Source of the DNA: JANWVO01 sp037446555
GTDB lineage: Bacteria; Acidobacteriota; Terriglobia; Bryobacterales; Bryobacteraceae
Assembly (NCBI GenBank): GCA_037446555.1
Contig: JBBIIK010000007.1
Location: forward strand, 32,518 to 96,517
Length of the DNA stretch: 64,000 nucleotides
Direction of reading: 5' to 3'
The notes under the pieces are model-generated. The model made no database searches and had not been told where the DNA came from. It saw only the letters and a program-made list of their open reading frames with translations. Shown in pieces: positions 53,170 through 62,400 of this stretch. Numbering within the stretch: the stretch's first letter is position 1; each line of letters opens with the position of its first letter. The translations under genes were made by a program, and so were the position numbers.

Positions 53170-53985
53170 TCAGCGGGAATGGCAGGCCTCGCAGTCCACA
53201 TGCACCGCGCCGGGCATGGACTCCTCGAAGTAGATCACCCGCGGCTTGACGCCCAGATTCTCGTGCCCCTTGAAGATCCGCCTGCCTTGCGTGATCTCGA
53301 ATACCAGGCTTGAGCGGTCGCCGCCGTCGCCGAAGTACATCGCCCCGCCGATGCAGGTCGTCACGCACACGGGCAGCATGCCTTCGTCCAGACGGTGCGC
53401 GCAGAACGTGCACTTGCGCGCGCGTCCGGAAAGATCAAACGAACCCTGCTTGCGCGTGTATGTGCGTCCGTACTCCTCAAAGGTCCGGTCCTCATACGCC
53501 TGCGGCTGAGGCGTGTTCTGCATGTAGCGCCCGAGGCCGTCCACGTGGATCAGCTTCCACGGACAGGCGCGCGCGGCCGCCTCGGCATAGGGCCCTGTCA
53601 GCTGCTGGTGATCGAACTCCACGATTCCGTCCGGCCGCTTGCGGATCATGCCAGCCGGAACGGCCTTGGCGCAGGGCGGATCGTCGCATTGCAGGCAGTT
53701 CACCGGTTTGAAGATCGCGAACGGCCGCGGCCCGATCGGCAGCTCCTTCTGGATTACGCGGCGCGAGAAGCCGCCCGGCCCCGTGGGGACCTCCGCCTTG
53801 CACGCTACCGTGCAGGCGTTGCAGCCGATGCACTTGCGCGTGTCGACCACCATGATCCACGACGGCGTCCGGCCGCTGGATAGCGCCCGCTCCAGATCCT
53901 GCTGCATGCGGATGAGCGCCGTGCCCGTGGCGTCCGCCAGCGGTGGCGGGATCTCCGCCGCCTCCGCTTGCCCGGATTGAAGCAC
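53170..53985 (-). CDS. 4Fe-4S dicluster protein (DmsB/TtrB-like) with C-terminal CxxCH, cut off from its Tat leader
   Basis: Two hundred seventy-one residues from GTG 53985. Iron-sulfur ligands: C52, C55, C58, C62; C97, C100, C105 and C141; C192, C195, C207 and C211, the set for four [4Fe-4S] clusters in electron-transfer subunits of the DmsB/PsrB/TtrB type. At the very end is C265-E-A-C268-H269, a c-type haem motif. In the same frame, two codons upstream of the GTG, there is a TAG, and directly before that a complete Tat signal. The intended product is therefore the exported electron-transfer partner of the molybdopterin subunit. Read-through or internal initiation is needed to obtain it here. 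Confidence 0.87.
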   Translation of the reverse strand: MLQSGQAEAAEIPPPLADATGTALIRMQQDLERALSSGRTPSWIMVVDTRKCIGCNACTVACKAEVPTGPGGFSRRVIQKELPIGPRPFAIFKPVNCLQCDDPPCAKAVPAGMIRKRPDGIVEFDHQQLTGPYAEAAARACPWKLIHVDGLGRYMQNTPQPQAYEDRTFEEYGRTYTRKQGSFDLSGRARKCTFCAHRLDEGMLPVCVTTCIGGAMYFGDGGDRSSLVFEITQGRRIFKGHENLGVKPRVIYFEESMPGAVHVDCEACHSR

Positions 53986-53988
53986 TTG

Positions 53989-54105
53989 CTAGCCCAGCCC
54001 AGCTGTCGCAGCGCCAGCGCCGATCCCTGCCAGCGCCTGCAAGAAGGCGCGGCGGCGTCCGGGGCTCTTTCCGCCCCGCCTCTCGAGTGCTTTTTCCTCT
54101 GCCAT
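53989..54105 (-). pseudogene. Tat leader of the iron-sulfur subunit ended by an in-frame TAG
   Basis: ATG 54105 has GGGAG 8 nt upstream. The frame codes for KALERRGGKSPGRRRAFLQ, a Tat motif (RRRAFLQ), a hydrophobic stretch AGIGAGAATAGLG, then TAG, CAA and GTG, followed without frame change by the ferredoxin domain. Sense restored at one base would rejoin both parts. Confidence 0.82.
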
Positions 54106-54232
54106 AGCCTGACTCCCTCTGTATGTCCTCTCGAGCTTCCTGCCCCCGGAAGGGCCGGCGACACGATCCACCCGCAAGCACCGTGCCAAACACCAGCCGG
54201 GATCCGGACCGGACCGCAGCGGCTGAGCGATG

Positions 54233-54250
54233 ATTCCAAAATAATGGAAA
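54233..54250. promoter_or_regulatory. AT-rich inverted repeat upstream of the molybdoenzyme operon
   Basis: ATTCCA (54233-54238), six A/T bases, then TGGAAA (54245-54250); five of six arm positions pair. It stands out as AT-rich between the arsR-type gene and the Tat-leader ORF and may be the operator for that regulator. A GC hairpin (54291-54313, arms TCCGGGC/GCCCGGA, no T-run) precedes it. Confidence 0.4.
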
Positions 54251-54328
54251 TTCAGATCTTTTGGGCTCTTTTCCCGCTCTGCGCCCCGGTTCCGGGCTCA
54301 TCGGTCGCCCGGACAAGTCAGGGAAGTT

Positions 54329-54694
54329 TCACTCAGCCTGCTGGCGTGGAACGCAAAGCTGGGCGATGTCGCCCATCTCTGTCTCCCGCCCGCGCCCGCA
54401 GCATTCCGAGTAAAGGAACGTCACCACCTCGCGCAGGGTTTCCGTATTGGCGGTGTATCGAAGGAAAGTTCCGCTGCGGCGCACGAGTACCAGCCGCTCG
54501 TGCTTGAGCTTGTCGAGGTGATGGGAAAGAGTGGACGCCGGGACCCCCAGGGCGGACTGGATCTCGCCCGCGAACAAGCCCCGGGGATGCGCCGCCAGCA
54601 ACAGCCGGAGGATGCGGAGGCGCGGTTCCGTGCCCAGGGCGGCGAACACGTCGGCGTAGCGCGGAACCGGGTCGTCATGGCAGGCCGGGTTCAT
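54329..54694 (-). CDS. ArsR family regulator with C-terminal Cys pair
   Basis: A 121-residue winged-helix protein: LGTEPRLRILRLLLAAHPRG, helix-turn-helix GEIQSALGVPASTLSHHLDKLKHERLVLVRR, dimer helix LREVVTFLYSECC. C98 and C99 plus C114 near the C-terminus resemble the vicinal Cys arrangement of some arsenite-responsive ArsR (alpha5-type) sensors; the classical ELCVCDL box is absent. ATG 54694 is the likely start; the frame further upstream runs into tRNA-Val. It precedes the molybdoenzyme genes on the same strand and may sense a thiophilic ligand to control them. Confidence 0.85.
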   Translation of the reverse strand: MNPACHDDPVPRYADVFAALGTEPRLRILRLLLAAHPRGLFAGEIQSALGVPASTLSHHLDKLKHERLVLVRRSGTFLRYTANTETLREVVTFLYSECCGRGRETEMGDIAQLCVPRQQAE

Positions 54695-54705
54695 CGGGTT
54701 TCCCT

Positions 54706-54782
54706 TGGTGGGCGGTGCAGGGCTCGAACCTGCGGCCTCGTGCTTGTAAGGCACGCGCTCTGACCAGCTGAGCTAACCGCCC
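54706..54782 (-). tRNA. tRNA-Val (anticodon TAC)
   Basis: A 74-nt cloverleaf plus encoded CCA. Acceptor arm GGGCGGT with ACCGCCC, D-arm TAGCTCAGCTGGTCAGAGC, anticodon stem CGTGC/GCACG around loop CTTACAA, and T-arm GCAGGTTCGAACCCTGC. The anticodon TAC reads GTA/GTG/GTT/GTC valine codons. It lies between the ThiF-like gene and the ArsR regulator gene, on the same strand. Confidence 0.97.
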
Positions 54783-54813
54783 ACAGCTTTGAGTGTACCC
54801 CGCCGCAGTCCTT

Positions 54814-55830
54814 TCAGTTCCCCACGAAACGGGAATAAAGGCTGCGCGCGAGCCCCGGGTCCTGCGTGCCCTTGATGATGGCCCGGCCGTCGGGAAAGAT
54901 CGTCATCTCGTGCGGCGGAATCGAGAACCGCAGGGCGAAGCCGTTGTGGCGCACCTCGCCCAGAGCTCCAAGGCGCCGTGCCAGCTCGTCCAGATCCACG
55001 GGGCGCTTGCGGTCGTGGATCTGCACGGCGTTGCGCCCACACAGGCTCACCGGCACGCGAGCCTCGCCGTGCAGGTAGCGGCAGGAGCGCAGGGCGCACG
55101 CCGGGCACTGTGGGTCCGGCGGCGGCATCTCCACCTGCCGCACCGTGCCCGCCCAGGCGTCGATCATCGTGATCTTTCTCTCCGGTTCCCGCCCGCAGAG
55201 GAACTGCAGCGCAAGCGATACTTGCCAGGACGCTACCAGAGACGTGATCGAGTTCAGAACGCCCGCCGTCTCGCACGTCGGCTGCGGCCCCTGCGGCGGC
55301 TCGGGGAAGACGCATTCGAAGCACGCGCCACGGCCCGGCGCCACCGGCATGGCCACCCCGTAGGAGCCCACCGCACCGCCGTACACCCACGGCACGCCGT
55401 GCTCGACGCAGTAGTCATTCACGAGGAACCGCGTCTCGAAATTGTCGGTCCCGTCCAGCACGACGTCAGCCCCTTCCAGCAGTTCCTCGATGTTGTCCGG
55501 CGTGAGGTCGGCCACCTGCGGCTCCAGTCTCGTTTCGCTGTTGATCCGCTCCAGCGCGCGCGCCGCGGCGATGGCCTTCGGCAGCGCCTCACAGGCGTCG
55601 CTCTCCTCGTACAGCCACTGCCGCTGGAGGTTGCTCCACTCGACGAAGTCGCGGTCGATCAGGATCAGCCGCCCGGCGCCGGCGCGGGCCAGCGCCCCGG
55701 CATGGAACGAGCCCAGCGCGCCGCAGCCCACCACCGCCACGGTAGCCTCGCGCAGCCTCCGCTGGCCCTCTTCGCCGATCCCCGCAAACAGGATCTGGCG
55801 GCTGTACCGCTCCCGCCATTCCGGTGTCAT
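54814..55830 (-). CDS. ThiF/MoeB/HesA family adenylyltransferase
   Basis: A 338-residue E1-like enzyme. The opening RYSRQILFAGIGEEGQRRL is the family signature, followed by the ATP-binding loop VAVVGCGALGSFHAGALARAG, the Arg-containing NLQRQWLY, DGTDNFETRFLVNDYC and the zinc-binding pair CPACALRSC. C-terminal residues (250-338) form a ubiquitin-like-protein- or rhodanese-replacing extension with SLCGRNAVQIHD. It would adenylate the C-terminus of a ThiS/MoaD-like sulfur carrier; which one is not visible in the window. Start ATG 55830; TACCAT is 10 nt upstream. Confidence 0.9.
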   Translation of the reverse strand: MTPEWRERYSRQILFAGIGEEGQRRLREATVAVVGCGALGSFHAGALARAGAGRLILIDRDFVEWSNLQRQWLYEESDACEALPKAIAAARALERINSETRLEPQVADLTPDNIEELLEGADVVLDGTDNFETRFLVNDYCVEHGVPWVYGGAVGSYGVAMPVAPGRGACFECVFPEPPQGPQPTCETAGVLNSITSLVASWQVSLALQFLCGREPERKITMIDAWAGTVRQVEMPPPDPQCPACALRSCRYLHGEARVPVSLCGRNAVQIHDRKRPVDLDELARRLGALGEVRHNGFALRFSIPPHEMTIFPDGRAIIKGTQDPGLARSLYSRFVGN

Positions 55831-55840
55831 TCCAACCACG

Positions 55841-55885
55841 ATGGTAGCAGCGGCCGCCGGAGGGCCGCGCGCCGCACGGTAAGAT
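55841..55885. promoter_or_regulatory. Divergent -10-like elements for the ThiF-like gene and bamA
   Basis: Minus strand TACCAT (55846-55841) lies 10 nt before ATG 55830; plus strand TAAGAT (55880-55885) lies exactly 8 nt before the GTG of bamA. Both spacings imply very short or absent leaders. Confidence 0.42.
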
Positions 55886-55893
55886 GGCAGTCA

Positions 55894-58818
55894 GTGAGAA
55901 GGGCCCTGGCAGCCTTTGCGCTTCTGGTGTGTCTGGGCGGCCTCGCGGGCGCGCAGATCGCTCCCGGCAGGCTGTATGGAAAACGAATCTCGGAGATTTT
56001 GTTCGAACCGGCCCGCCAGCCGCTCACCCGCGACCAGCTTGGCCTCGCCCTCCAGATCCGCCCCGGAGATGTCTTGGAAGAAACTTCTCTTTCCCGCGCC
56101 ATCTCCCGCCTCTGGACTACCGGGCGCTTCTCCGACATCGCCGTCCACGCCGAGGAGAACAACGGCGGCGTGGAGCTTGTGTTTGAGACAAGACCGGCGT
56201 TGTTTGTCAGCCTCGTGGCGGCCGATCCCGTCCCCGCCCCCCCCAACGTCGCCCAGCTCGTCAACAGCACGCGGCTCAGCCTGGGCGATCCCTTCGACGA
56301 ATCTGTGCTGCCGGAAGCCGCCGCCAGCCTCAAGGAGCTCCTCCAGGCAAACGGTTACTACAGCGCCCGCATCGACTACGACACCGTCCTCCGCCCGGAA
56401 ACGGGTGAAGCCGACATCCGCTTCCACATCGCTCCGGGAAGGCGCGCGCGGCTGGCGCGCCCAGAGTTCGAGGGAACGCTGCTCAAGCGGGAGCGCTCCC
56501 TCATCCGCCGCAGCGGCTGGCAACGCTGGTTCGGGCTGCGGGGCTGGCAAGAGCTCACCGCCGTCCGGCTCCAGCGCGGAGTGGAACGGATCCAGGACGC
56601 CTACCGCAACGGCGGCTACCTCCGCTCCTCCGTGCGCCTTCTCGATCTGAGGTTCGACGCCGAGCGGGTGACCGCGACGCCGCGCATCCAGGTAGATCCC
56701 GGCCCCCGCGTGCGCGTCCGCATCGAGGGAGCGCGCGTCGGCCAGGGCGAACTGCAACGGCTCCTGCCCATCTACCAGGAGCGCGCCGTGGGCCGCGAGC
56801 TGCTGATGGAAGGCCAGCGCAATCTCGAGGAACGTTTCCGAAGCCGGGGCTTCTTCGACGCCCGTGTCTCCTTCCAGGCGCCCGATCCGGGCCCCTCCGG
56901 CGAGCAGTCGATCATTTACCGGGTCAACCGCGGCCCTCGCTATCGCCTCGCCGCCGTGGAGTTCCGCGGCAACCGCTACTTCAGCGAAGAAACCCTCCGC
57001 GAGCGCCTCTCCATCATCCCCGCCCGCTTCCCCCGCTACCGCAACGGGCGGTTCAGCCCGGAGATGCTCGATAACGACCGTGCCGCCATCGAGGCGCTCT
57101 ACGTCAGCAACGGCTTCCGTGACGTCGTCGTCCGCACCCGCATCGAGCACAACTGGCGCGACAAGGCCAGCGACATCGCCGCGCGGTTCGAGATCGTGGA
57201 GGGGCCGCAGTACCTGGTGGAATCCGTCGAGCTGGGCGGCGTCGATCTGCGCCTCTACGACTTCATCCTCTCGCTGCTGAGTTGCACGCCGGGCCAGCCC
57301 TACTCGGCCTCCAACGTGGCGGCGGACCGCGACGCCGTCCTCGCCTGGTACTTCAACAACGGCTACCCGGAAGCCGCCTTCGACGCTACCGTCGCGCCTG
57401 CCTCCACGCCTCACCGCATGATCCTCCGCTACCAGGTGCGCGAAGGGCGCCGCAACTTCGTCCGCGACATCCTTGTCCGCGGCCTCGAATCCACCCGGCC
57501 GGACCTTGTGCGAAACCGCCTTTCACTCCGCTCCGGCGAACCCCTCTCCCAGAGCGACATGGTGGAGACGCAGCGCCGCCTCAACGACCTTGGCATCTTC
57601 GCCAAGGTCGACGTGGCGGTGCAGAACCCGGAAGGCCGCGAGCGCAACAAATACGTCCTGCTGCAACTGGAAGAGGCGCGCAAGTATTCCCTCACCCTCG
57701 GCTTCGGCGCTGAGATGGGCCGCATCGGCTCCGGCAACAATTTCGACGCCCCTGCCGGCGCCGCCGGCTTTGCCCCCCGCGGCCTGCTCGGCATCACGCG
57801 TTCCAACGTCTTCGGTCTCGCCCACACCGCCAGCGCCTTGCTCCGTGTCTCCAACATCCAGCAGCGCCTCCTGCTCACCTACCTCGCGCCCCAGTTCTTC
57901 GGCAACGAAAACGTCAACCTCACCTTCAGTTCATTGCTCGACCAGAGCCGTGACATCCGCACCTTCACCTCCCGCCGCAACGAAAGCGCCATCCAGATCG
58001 GCCAGCGCCTCTCGCGCAGCCTCACGCTCCAGTACCGCGTGATCTCCCGCTTCGTCTTCATCGACCAGGACACGCTCAAGATCGACCCCGACCTGATCCC
58101 CGTCTTCTCCCAGCCCGTCAAGACCATCGCCCTCTCCGCCTCCCTCATCCAGGACCGCCGCGACGATCCCGTCGACTCCCGCCGCGGCATCACCACCACG
58201 CTCGACTTCGGCTTCGCGCCCAGCTTCGCCCGTTCCAGCACGAATTACACGCGCCTCGTGGCCCGCAACTCCACTTACCATCCTGTCCAGCGCGAAGTCG
58301 TCTTCGCCCGCAACACCAGCTTCGGGTGGCTCTACAACCTCTCCGACCGCCCCGTGCCCCTGCCGGAAAACTTCTATGCTGGCGGCGCTTCCACCCACCG
58401 CGGCTTCCCGGACAACCAAGCCGGCCCGCGCGACCTCGTCACCGGCTTCCCCGTCGGCGGCAAGGCATTCCTCTTCTTCCAGCACGAACTCCGATTCCCG
58501 CTCATCGGCAACAGCATCGGCGGCGTGCTCTTCCACGACATGGGCAACGTATACTCCTCGCTCGACGCGCTCTCGTTCCGCTTTTCCCAGCGCGACCGCC
58601 AGGACTTCGATTACATGGTGCAGGCGGCCGGCCTCGGCTTCCGCGTCCGGACTCCGGTCGGCCCCCTGCGCGTCGACTTCGCCTTCGCCGGCAACAGCCC
58701 GCGCTTTGTCGGCTTCGAAGGCACCCGCGACGAACTGCTCCGCGGCCAGGGCAAGTTCAACGTGCCCCAGCGCGTCAGCCAGTTCCAGTGGCACTTCTCG
58801 ATCGGACAGACCTTCTGA
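55894..58818 (+). CDS. bamA: Outer membrane protein assembly factor BamA (Omp85)
   Basis: About 974 residues with a GTG start directly before the signal peptide VRRALAAFALLVCLGGLAGAQ. Repeated POTRA domains follow (about 20-580; for example RLYGKRISEILFEPARQPL, RRARLARPEFEGTLL, RVRVRIEGARVG, RYRLAAVEFRGNRYFSEE, YLVESVELGG), then a 16-strand-type barrel from about residue 600 with the C-terminal signal HFSIGQTF. This is the Omp85 insertase for outer membrane proteins. A near TAAGAT hexamer precedes it. Genes for a SurA-N-like chaperone and TamB follow in one overlapping operon. Confidence 0.94.
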   Translation: MRRALAAFALLVCLGGLAGAQIAPGRLYGKRISEILFEPARQPLTRDQLGLALQIRPGDVLEETSLSRAISRLWTTGRFSDIAVHAEENNGGVELVFETRPALFVSLVAADPVPAPPNVAQLVNSTRLSLGDPFDESVLPEAAASLKELLQANGYYSARIDYDTVLRPETGEADIRFHIAPGRRARLARPEFEGTLLKRERSLIRRSGWQRWFGLRGWQELTAVRLQRGVERIQDAYRNGGYLRSSVRLLDLRFDAERVTATPRIQVDPGPRVRVRIEGARVGQGELQRLLPIYQERAVGRELLMEGQRNLEERFRSRGFFDARVSFQAPDPGPSGEQSIIYRVNRGPRYRLAAVEFRGNRYFSEETLRERLSIIPARFPRYRNGRFSPEMLDNDRAAIEALYVSNGFRDVVVRTRIEHNWRDKASDIAARFEIVEGPQYLVESVELGGVDLRLYDFILSLLSCTPGQPYSASNVAADRDAVLAWYFNNGYPEAAFDATVAPASTPHRMILRYQVREGRRNFVRDILVRGLESTRPDLVRNRLSLRSGEPLSQSDMVETQRRLNDLGIFAKVDVAVQNPEGRERNKYVLLQLEEARKYSLTLGFGAEMGRIGSGNNFDAPAGAAGFAPRGLLGITRSNVFGLAHTASALLRVSNIQQRLLLTYLAPQFFGNENVNLTFSSLLDQSRDIRTFTSRRNESAIQIGQRLSRSLTLQYRVISRFVFIDQDTLKIDPDLIPVFSQPVKTIALSASLIQDRRDDPVDSRRGITTTLDFGFAPSFARSSTNYTRLVARNSTYHPVQREVVFARNTSFGWLYNLSDRPVPLPENFYAGGASTHRGFPDNQAGPRDLVTGFPVGGKAFLFFQHELRFPLIGNSIGGVLFHDMGNVYSSLDALSFRFSQRDRQDFDYMVQAAGLGFRVRTPVGPLRVDFAFAGNSPRFVGFEGTRDELLRGQGKFNVPQRVSQFQWHFSIGQTF

Positions 58819-59489
58819 TGCGGCTCGCGGCGCTTCTCCTGTTGCTCTTGCCCGCACTCCCCTCCCGGGCGGCGGAGATCCTCGACCGCGTCGCCGTCGC
58901 CGCCGGGCAGGACGCCATCACCCTGAGCGACATCCTCCGTCACCTGCGCTTCCGCACCATCGTCTCCGGTTCGCCGGTCGAGGACACGGAAGCCAACCGC
59001 CGGCAGGCCGCCGAACAGCTCGTCGATCTGCTGATCGTGCGCCGCGAGCTCGAGCTGAGCCGCTACAGCCCGCCGTCCATGGCGGAGGCCGACAAGGCCA
59101 TCGAGGATTTCCTCGCGGAGATGAAATGGAGCCGCGAGAAGCTGCTGGAGGAGCTCTCCCGCAACGGCTTCACCGAGGAGGAGTTCCGCCGCGAAATGCA
59201 GGCCCGCCTCACCGTGGCGCGTTTCATCGACTACCGCTTCGCCCCGGGCGTGCAGGTCACCGACCAGGAAGTGCAGTCCTACTACGAAAACGAGTTCCTG
59301 CCCGCCTTCCGCCAGAGCAGCGCCGGCGCGGTGGAGCCTGCGCTTGCCGCCGTGCGTCCAATGATTGAAAGGATCCTCTCTACGCGCAAGGTCAACGCGG
59401 CCATGGAAGACTGGCTCAAACAGATGCGTCAGACGCTTCGCATCCGCTACTTCGACGCCGCCTTCCGCCCCAACGGAGGCGTGCCATGA
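58818..59489 (+). CDS. SurA-N-type periplasmic chaperone without parvulin domain
   Basis: A 223-residue exported protein (signal RLAALLLLLLPALPSRAAE). The mature part has the SurA N-terminal look: ILDRVAVAAGQDAITLSDILRHL, EQLVDLLIVRRELELSRYS, then helices with EEEFRREMQARLTVARFIDYRF and VTDQEVQSYYENEF. No PPIase (parvulin) domain, which makes up the second half of SurA, is present. The start overlaps the bamA stop (TGATG), indicating translational coupling. It probably escorts substrates to the BamA and TamB neighbours (inference). Confidence 0.88.
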   Translation: MRLAALLLLLLPALPSRAAEILDRVAVAAGQDAITLSDILRHLRFRTIVSGSPVEDTEANRRQAAEQLVDLLIVRRELELSRYSPPSMAEADKAIEDFLAEMKWSREKLLEELSRNGFTEEEFRREMQARLTVARFIDYRFAPGVQVTDQEVQSYYENEFLPAFRQSSAGAVEPALAAVRPMIERILSTRKVNAAMEDWLKQMRQTLRIRYFDAAFRPNGGVP

Positions 59490-62400
59490 AGCGGCGTTGG
59501 ATGTGGGGCGCGGCTGCGTCTGTTGTCCTGCTGCTCGCGGCTTCCGTCCTCGTGCTCGAATCGGACTGGCTGCGCTCCGCGCTGCGCGAGCAGGCGCTCC
59601 GCGCCGTGCAGTCTGCCACCGGCAGCCGCGCCTCGCTCGAGCGGATCGATGTCGACTGGCTCACCCTTACCTTCCGTTTTGAGCGCTTCTCTCTGGAGGG
59701 CACGCGCCGGCCCGGAGAGGAGCCGCTGTTCGAAGCAGCCCGCGCCACGGCCCGGCTCGCCCTGCGGCCGTTCTCCCCGCGGCGTTTCTCACTGCGTGAG
59801 GTACGCCTCGAGAATCCGCGCATCCACATCTACCATCGTGAGGACGGCTCCTCGAACCTCCCCCAGCCACCCGGCCCGCGCCGCGCCGCCACGCCCGTCG
59901 CAGATCTCGTGCGCCTGCGCATCGGGCTGCTCGAGCTTCAGCGGGCCCACTTCACGTTGAACGACCGTCCGCTTGACATCGATCTGCGCATCGAGGGCTT
60001 CGACCTCGATCTGGCTTACGACTTTCGCAGCCCGCGCTACCGCGTCAGGCTTGCTGCCGAGCGCGCTCAACTGCCGTGGCGGCTGGCGCCGTCTCTGGAG
60101 ATGCAGGCGTGGCTTGCCGCCGATTCGCTGGAGATCGTCTCCGCGCGTGCGCGCATGGGCGACAGCAGCGCCAGCTTCAGCGGCACGGTGAAGCGCTTCC
60201 ACCAGCCGGAGATCGACATCGGCTACCGCGCATCCGTTCTGCTGCGGGACCTGGAGATCAGTCCCGTGCGCCAGGGCTTCGCGCTCTCGTCCGGCCAGGT
60301 ACGGCTCCAGCCGGGCGGGCCGCTGCGGATCGAGGGCAGCCTCCGCGCCGAACAGCTCGCCCTCGCCGGGGACGGCTTCCATGTGCGGCGGCTCGACGCA
60401 TGGGGCCAGTTCACGCTGACGCCAGAAGCACTCGTCATTCAGCCGTTGGAGCTCGAGAGCCCGTACCTCGCTTGGCGCGGCGCGCTGCGGCTGGAGCGCT
60501 GGCGCAGCCTCGCTCTGGAAGGCGAAGCCACCGAGGCGAGCCTTGCCCGTGTGCAGGCCGTGAGGAGCGAACCGCTCACCTCGCTCGATGCGCGCCTGGC
60601 CGGACCGCTGAGCCTGCGCATGCGCGTCACGCCGGCGGGGCCGCGCGAATCGGAAGTGCGCGGCGCGCTGGAAGCGCAGCCGGCCGGCGGCCCGGTTCCG
60701 CTGGAAGGCCAGGTGCGCTTCGCCTGGCGGCAGCAATGCAACTGCATCGAGTTCAAGGATTCCTCGCTCGCCACCGGCGCGATCCGCGCCACTTTCCGCG
60801 GAACGCTCGGGAGCAGCCTGGAAGCGGGCATCCACGCCAACAGCCTGAGGGAGATCCCGGCGATCCTGGCTGCCGTGGGCGCGCCGGGCGGCTTGCAGGC
60901 GCCTCTCTCTCTGGACCGGGGCGTAGCCAGCGCCGTCCTTCGCCTCGATGGTCCGCTGGACAGCCTGCGCATCTCCGGTTCGGTGACCGCCAGCCGGCTC
61001 ATTTATGAAGGCATTCCGCTCGAGAGTGTGCAGGCGAGGTTTTCGGTGAATGCGCGGCGCCTCGACGTGGAGCCGTTCACGCTGCGGCAGAGCGCCGGTC
61101 AAGTGGGCGGCGCGCTTTCGCTTGGCCTGGAAGACTGGAAGCCGCACGCCGGTGGTGCGCTGCGGGCGTCTCTGAAAGTAGAGCGCGCCGACCTGGAACA
61201 GTTGCTGCGGCTGGCGCGGATCGAGACCGGCATACGCGGCGTCGCGGCGGGTTCCGTCCGCGTCGATGGGACCGTCGAGCGGCCTCATGGCTCGCTCCGG
61301 CTGGTGGCCGACAATTCGGCGTGGCGCGAGGAGCCGCTGGGCCGCGTGTCGCTGGAGGCCTCCCTCGACGACTCGGGCGGCTTCCGCCTTCTGGCCTCGC
61401 GCGGCGGCGCCCGGCTCGAATCCACAGGCTCATGGACGCATGAGCCCGGTAATCCGCGCCGCGGAATTATCCGCGCTGCGGCGCATCTGGCCGGCTTCAC
61501 AGCCTCGGAGTTTGCCGTTTTTCGCAAACTCCCGCTTCCGTTCGAGGCAACCCTGGAGGCGCGCGGCGATCTCGTGCTCGAAACCGGCGAAGGCGCGCCA
61601 CGCCTGACGGCGCTGAACGGTTCGCTGGCTGCCGCCCCCGTACGGCTCGGCTCGGTGCAGTTCGACGGCCTGCGCGTGGATGCGGAGACAAAAGAAAACG
61701 CGCTCACGCTTCGGGCCTCGCTGGAGACGAAGCCCGCCCCCGTGGCCGCCTCCGCATCGGTCCAACTGCAAGGCGACTGGCCGGCGAAGTTCCAGCTTCG
61801 GTGGCCGGGCGTTTCCTTGAGCCTGCTGCATACGCTGCTGGCGGATGCGGGGCGAATGTCCCGCGATCCGCTCCCCGTTTCGGGCTCCTTCGATGCGGAG
61901 ATCACCGGCAGAGCCGCGCTGGCCTCTTTGGAAGGCCTTGCGGGCCGCATCGTGATCCCGAAGCTCGAACTGCGCCCCGCCCCGGAGGAGGCACCGGCCG
62001 AGAGGCCATTGCCGCAAGAGTTGTTCCTCCGCAACTCCGGCCCCCTCCTGTTCGACTTCGACGAAAAGGCCGTGCGGGTGGCGCAGGCGCAGTTCATTGC
62101 CCTGGACACGGATCTCACGCTCATGGGCGCGTACGAATTCGCCGCCCCGATGCCCTGGAACCTGGAGGCGCGCGGGACGGCGAACCTCGCCGTGCTCGGG
62201 TCCTTTTATCCGGCGCTCACCGCCGGCGGACAGGGGCGGCTGCGCGCCGTGCTGCGCGGCGCGCCTTCCGAGCCGCAAGTGAGCGGACAGATGGAGATTG
62301 TGAAGGGCTCCTTCTACATCAAGGATCTGCCCGCGGGGCTCGACGATGTTCACGGCGTGATCTACTTCGACCGCAACCGCGCCAATATTCAGAAACTCAC

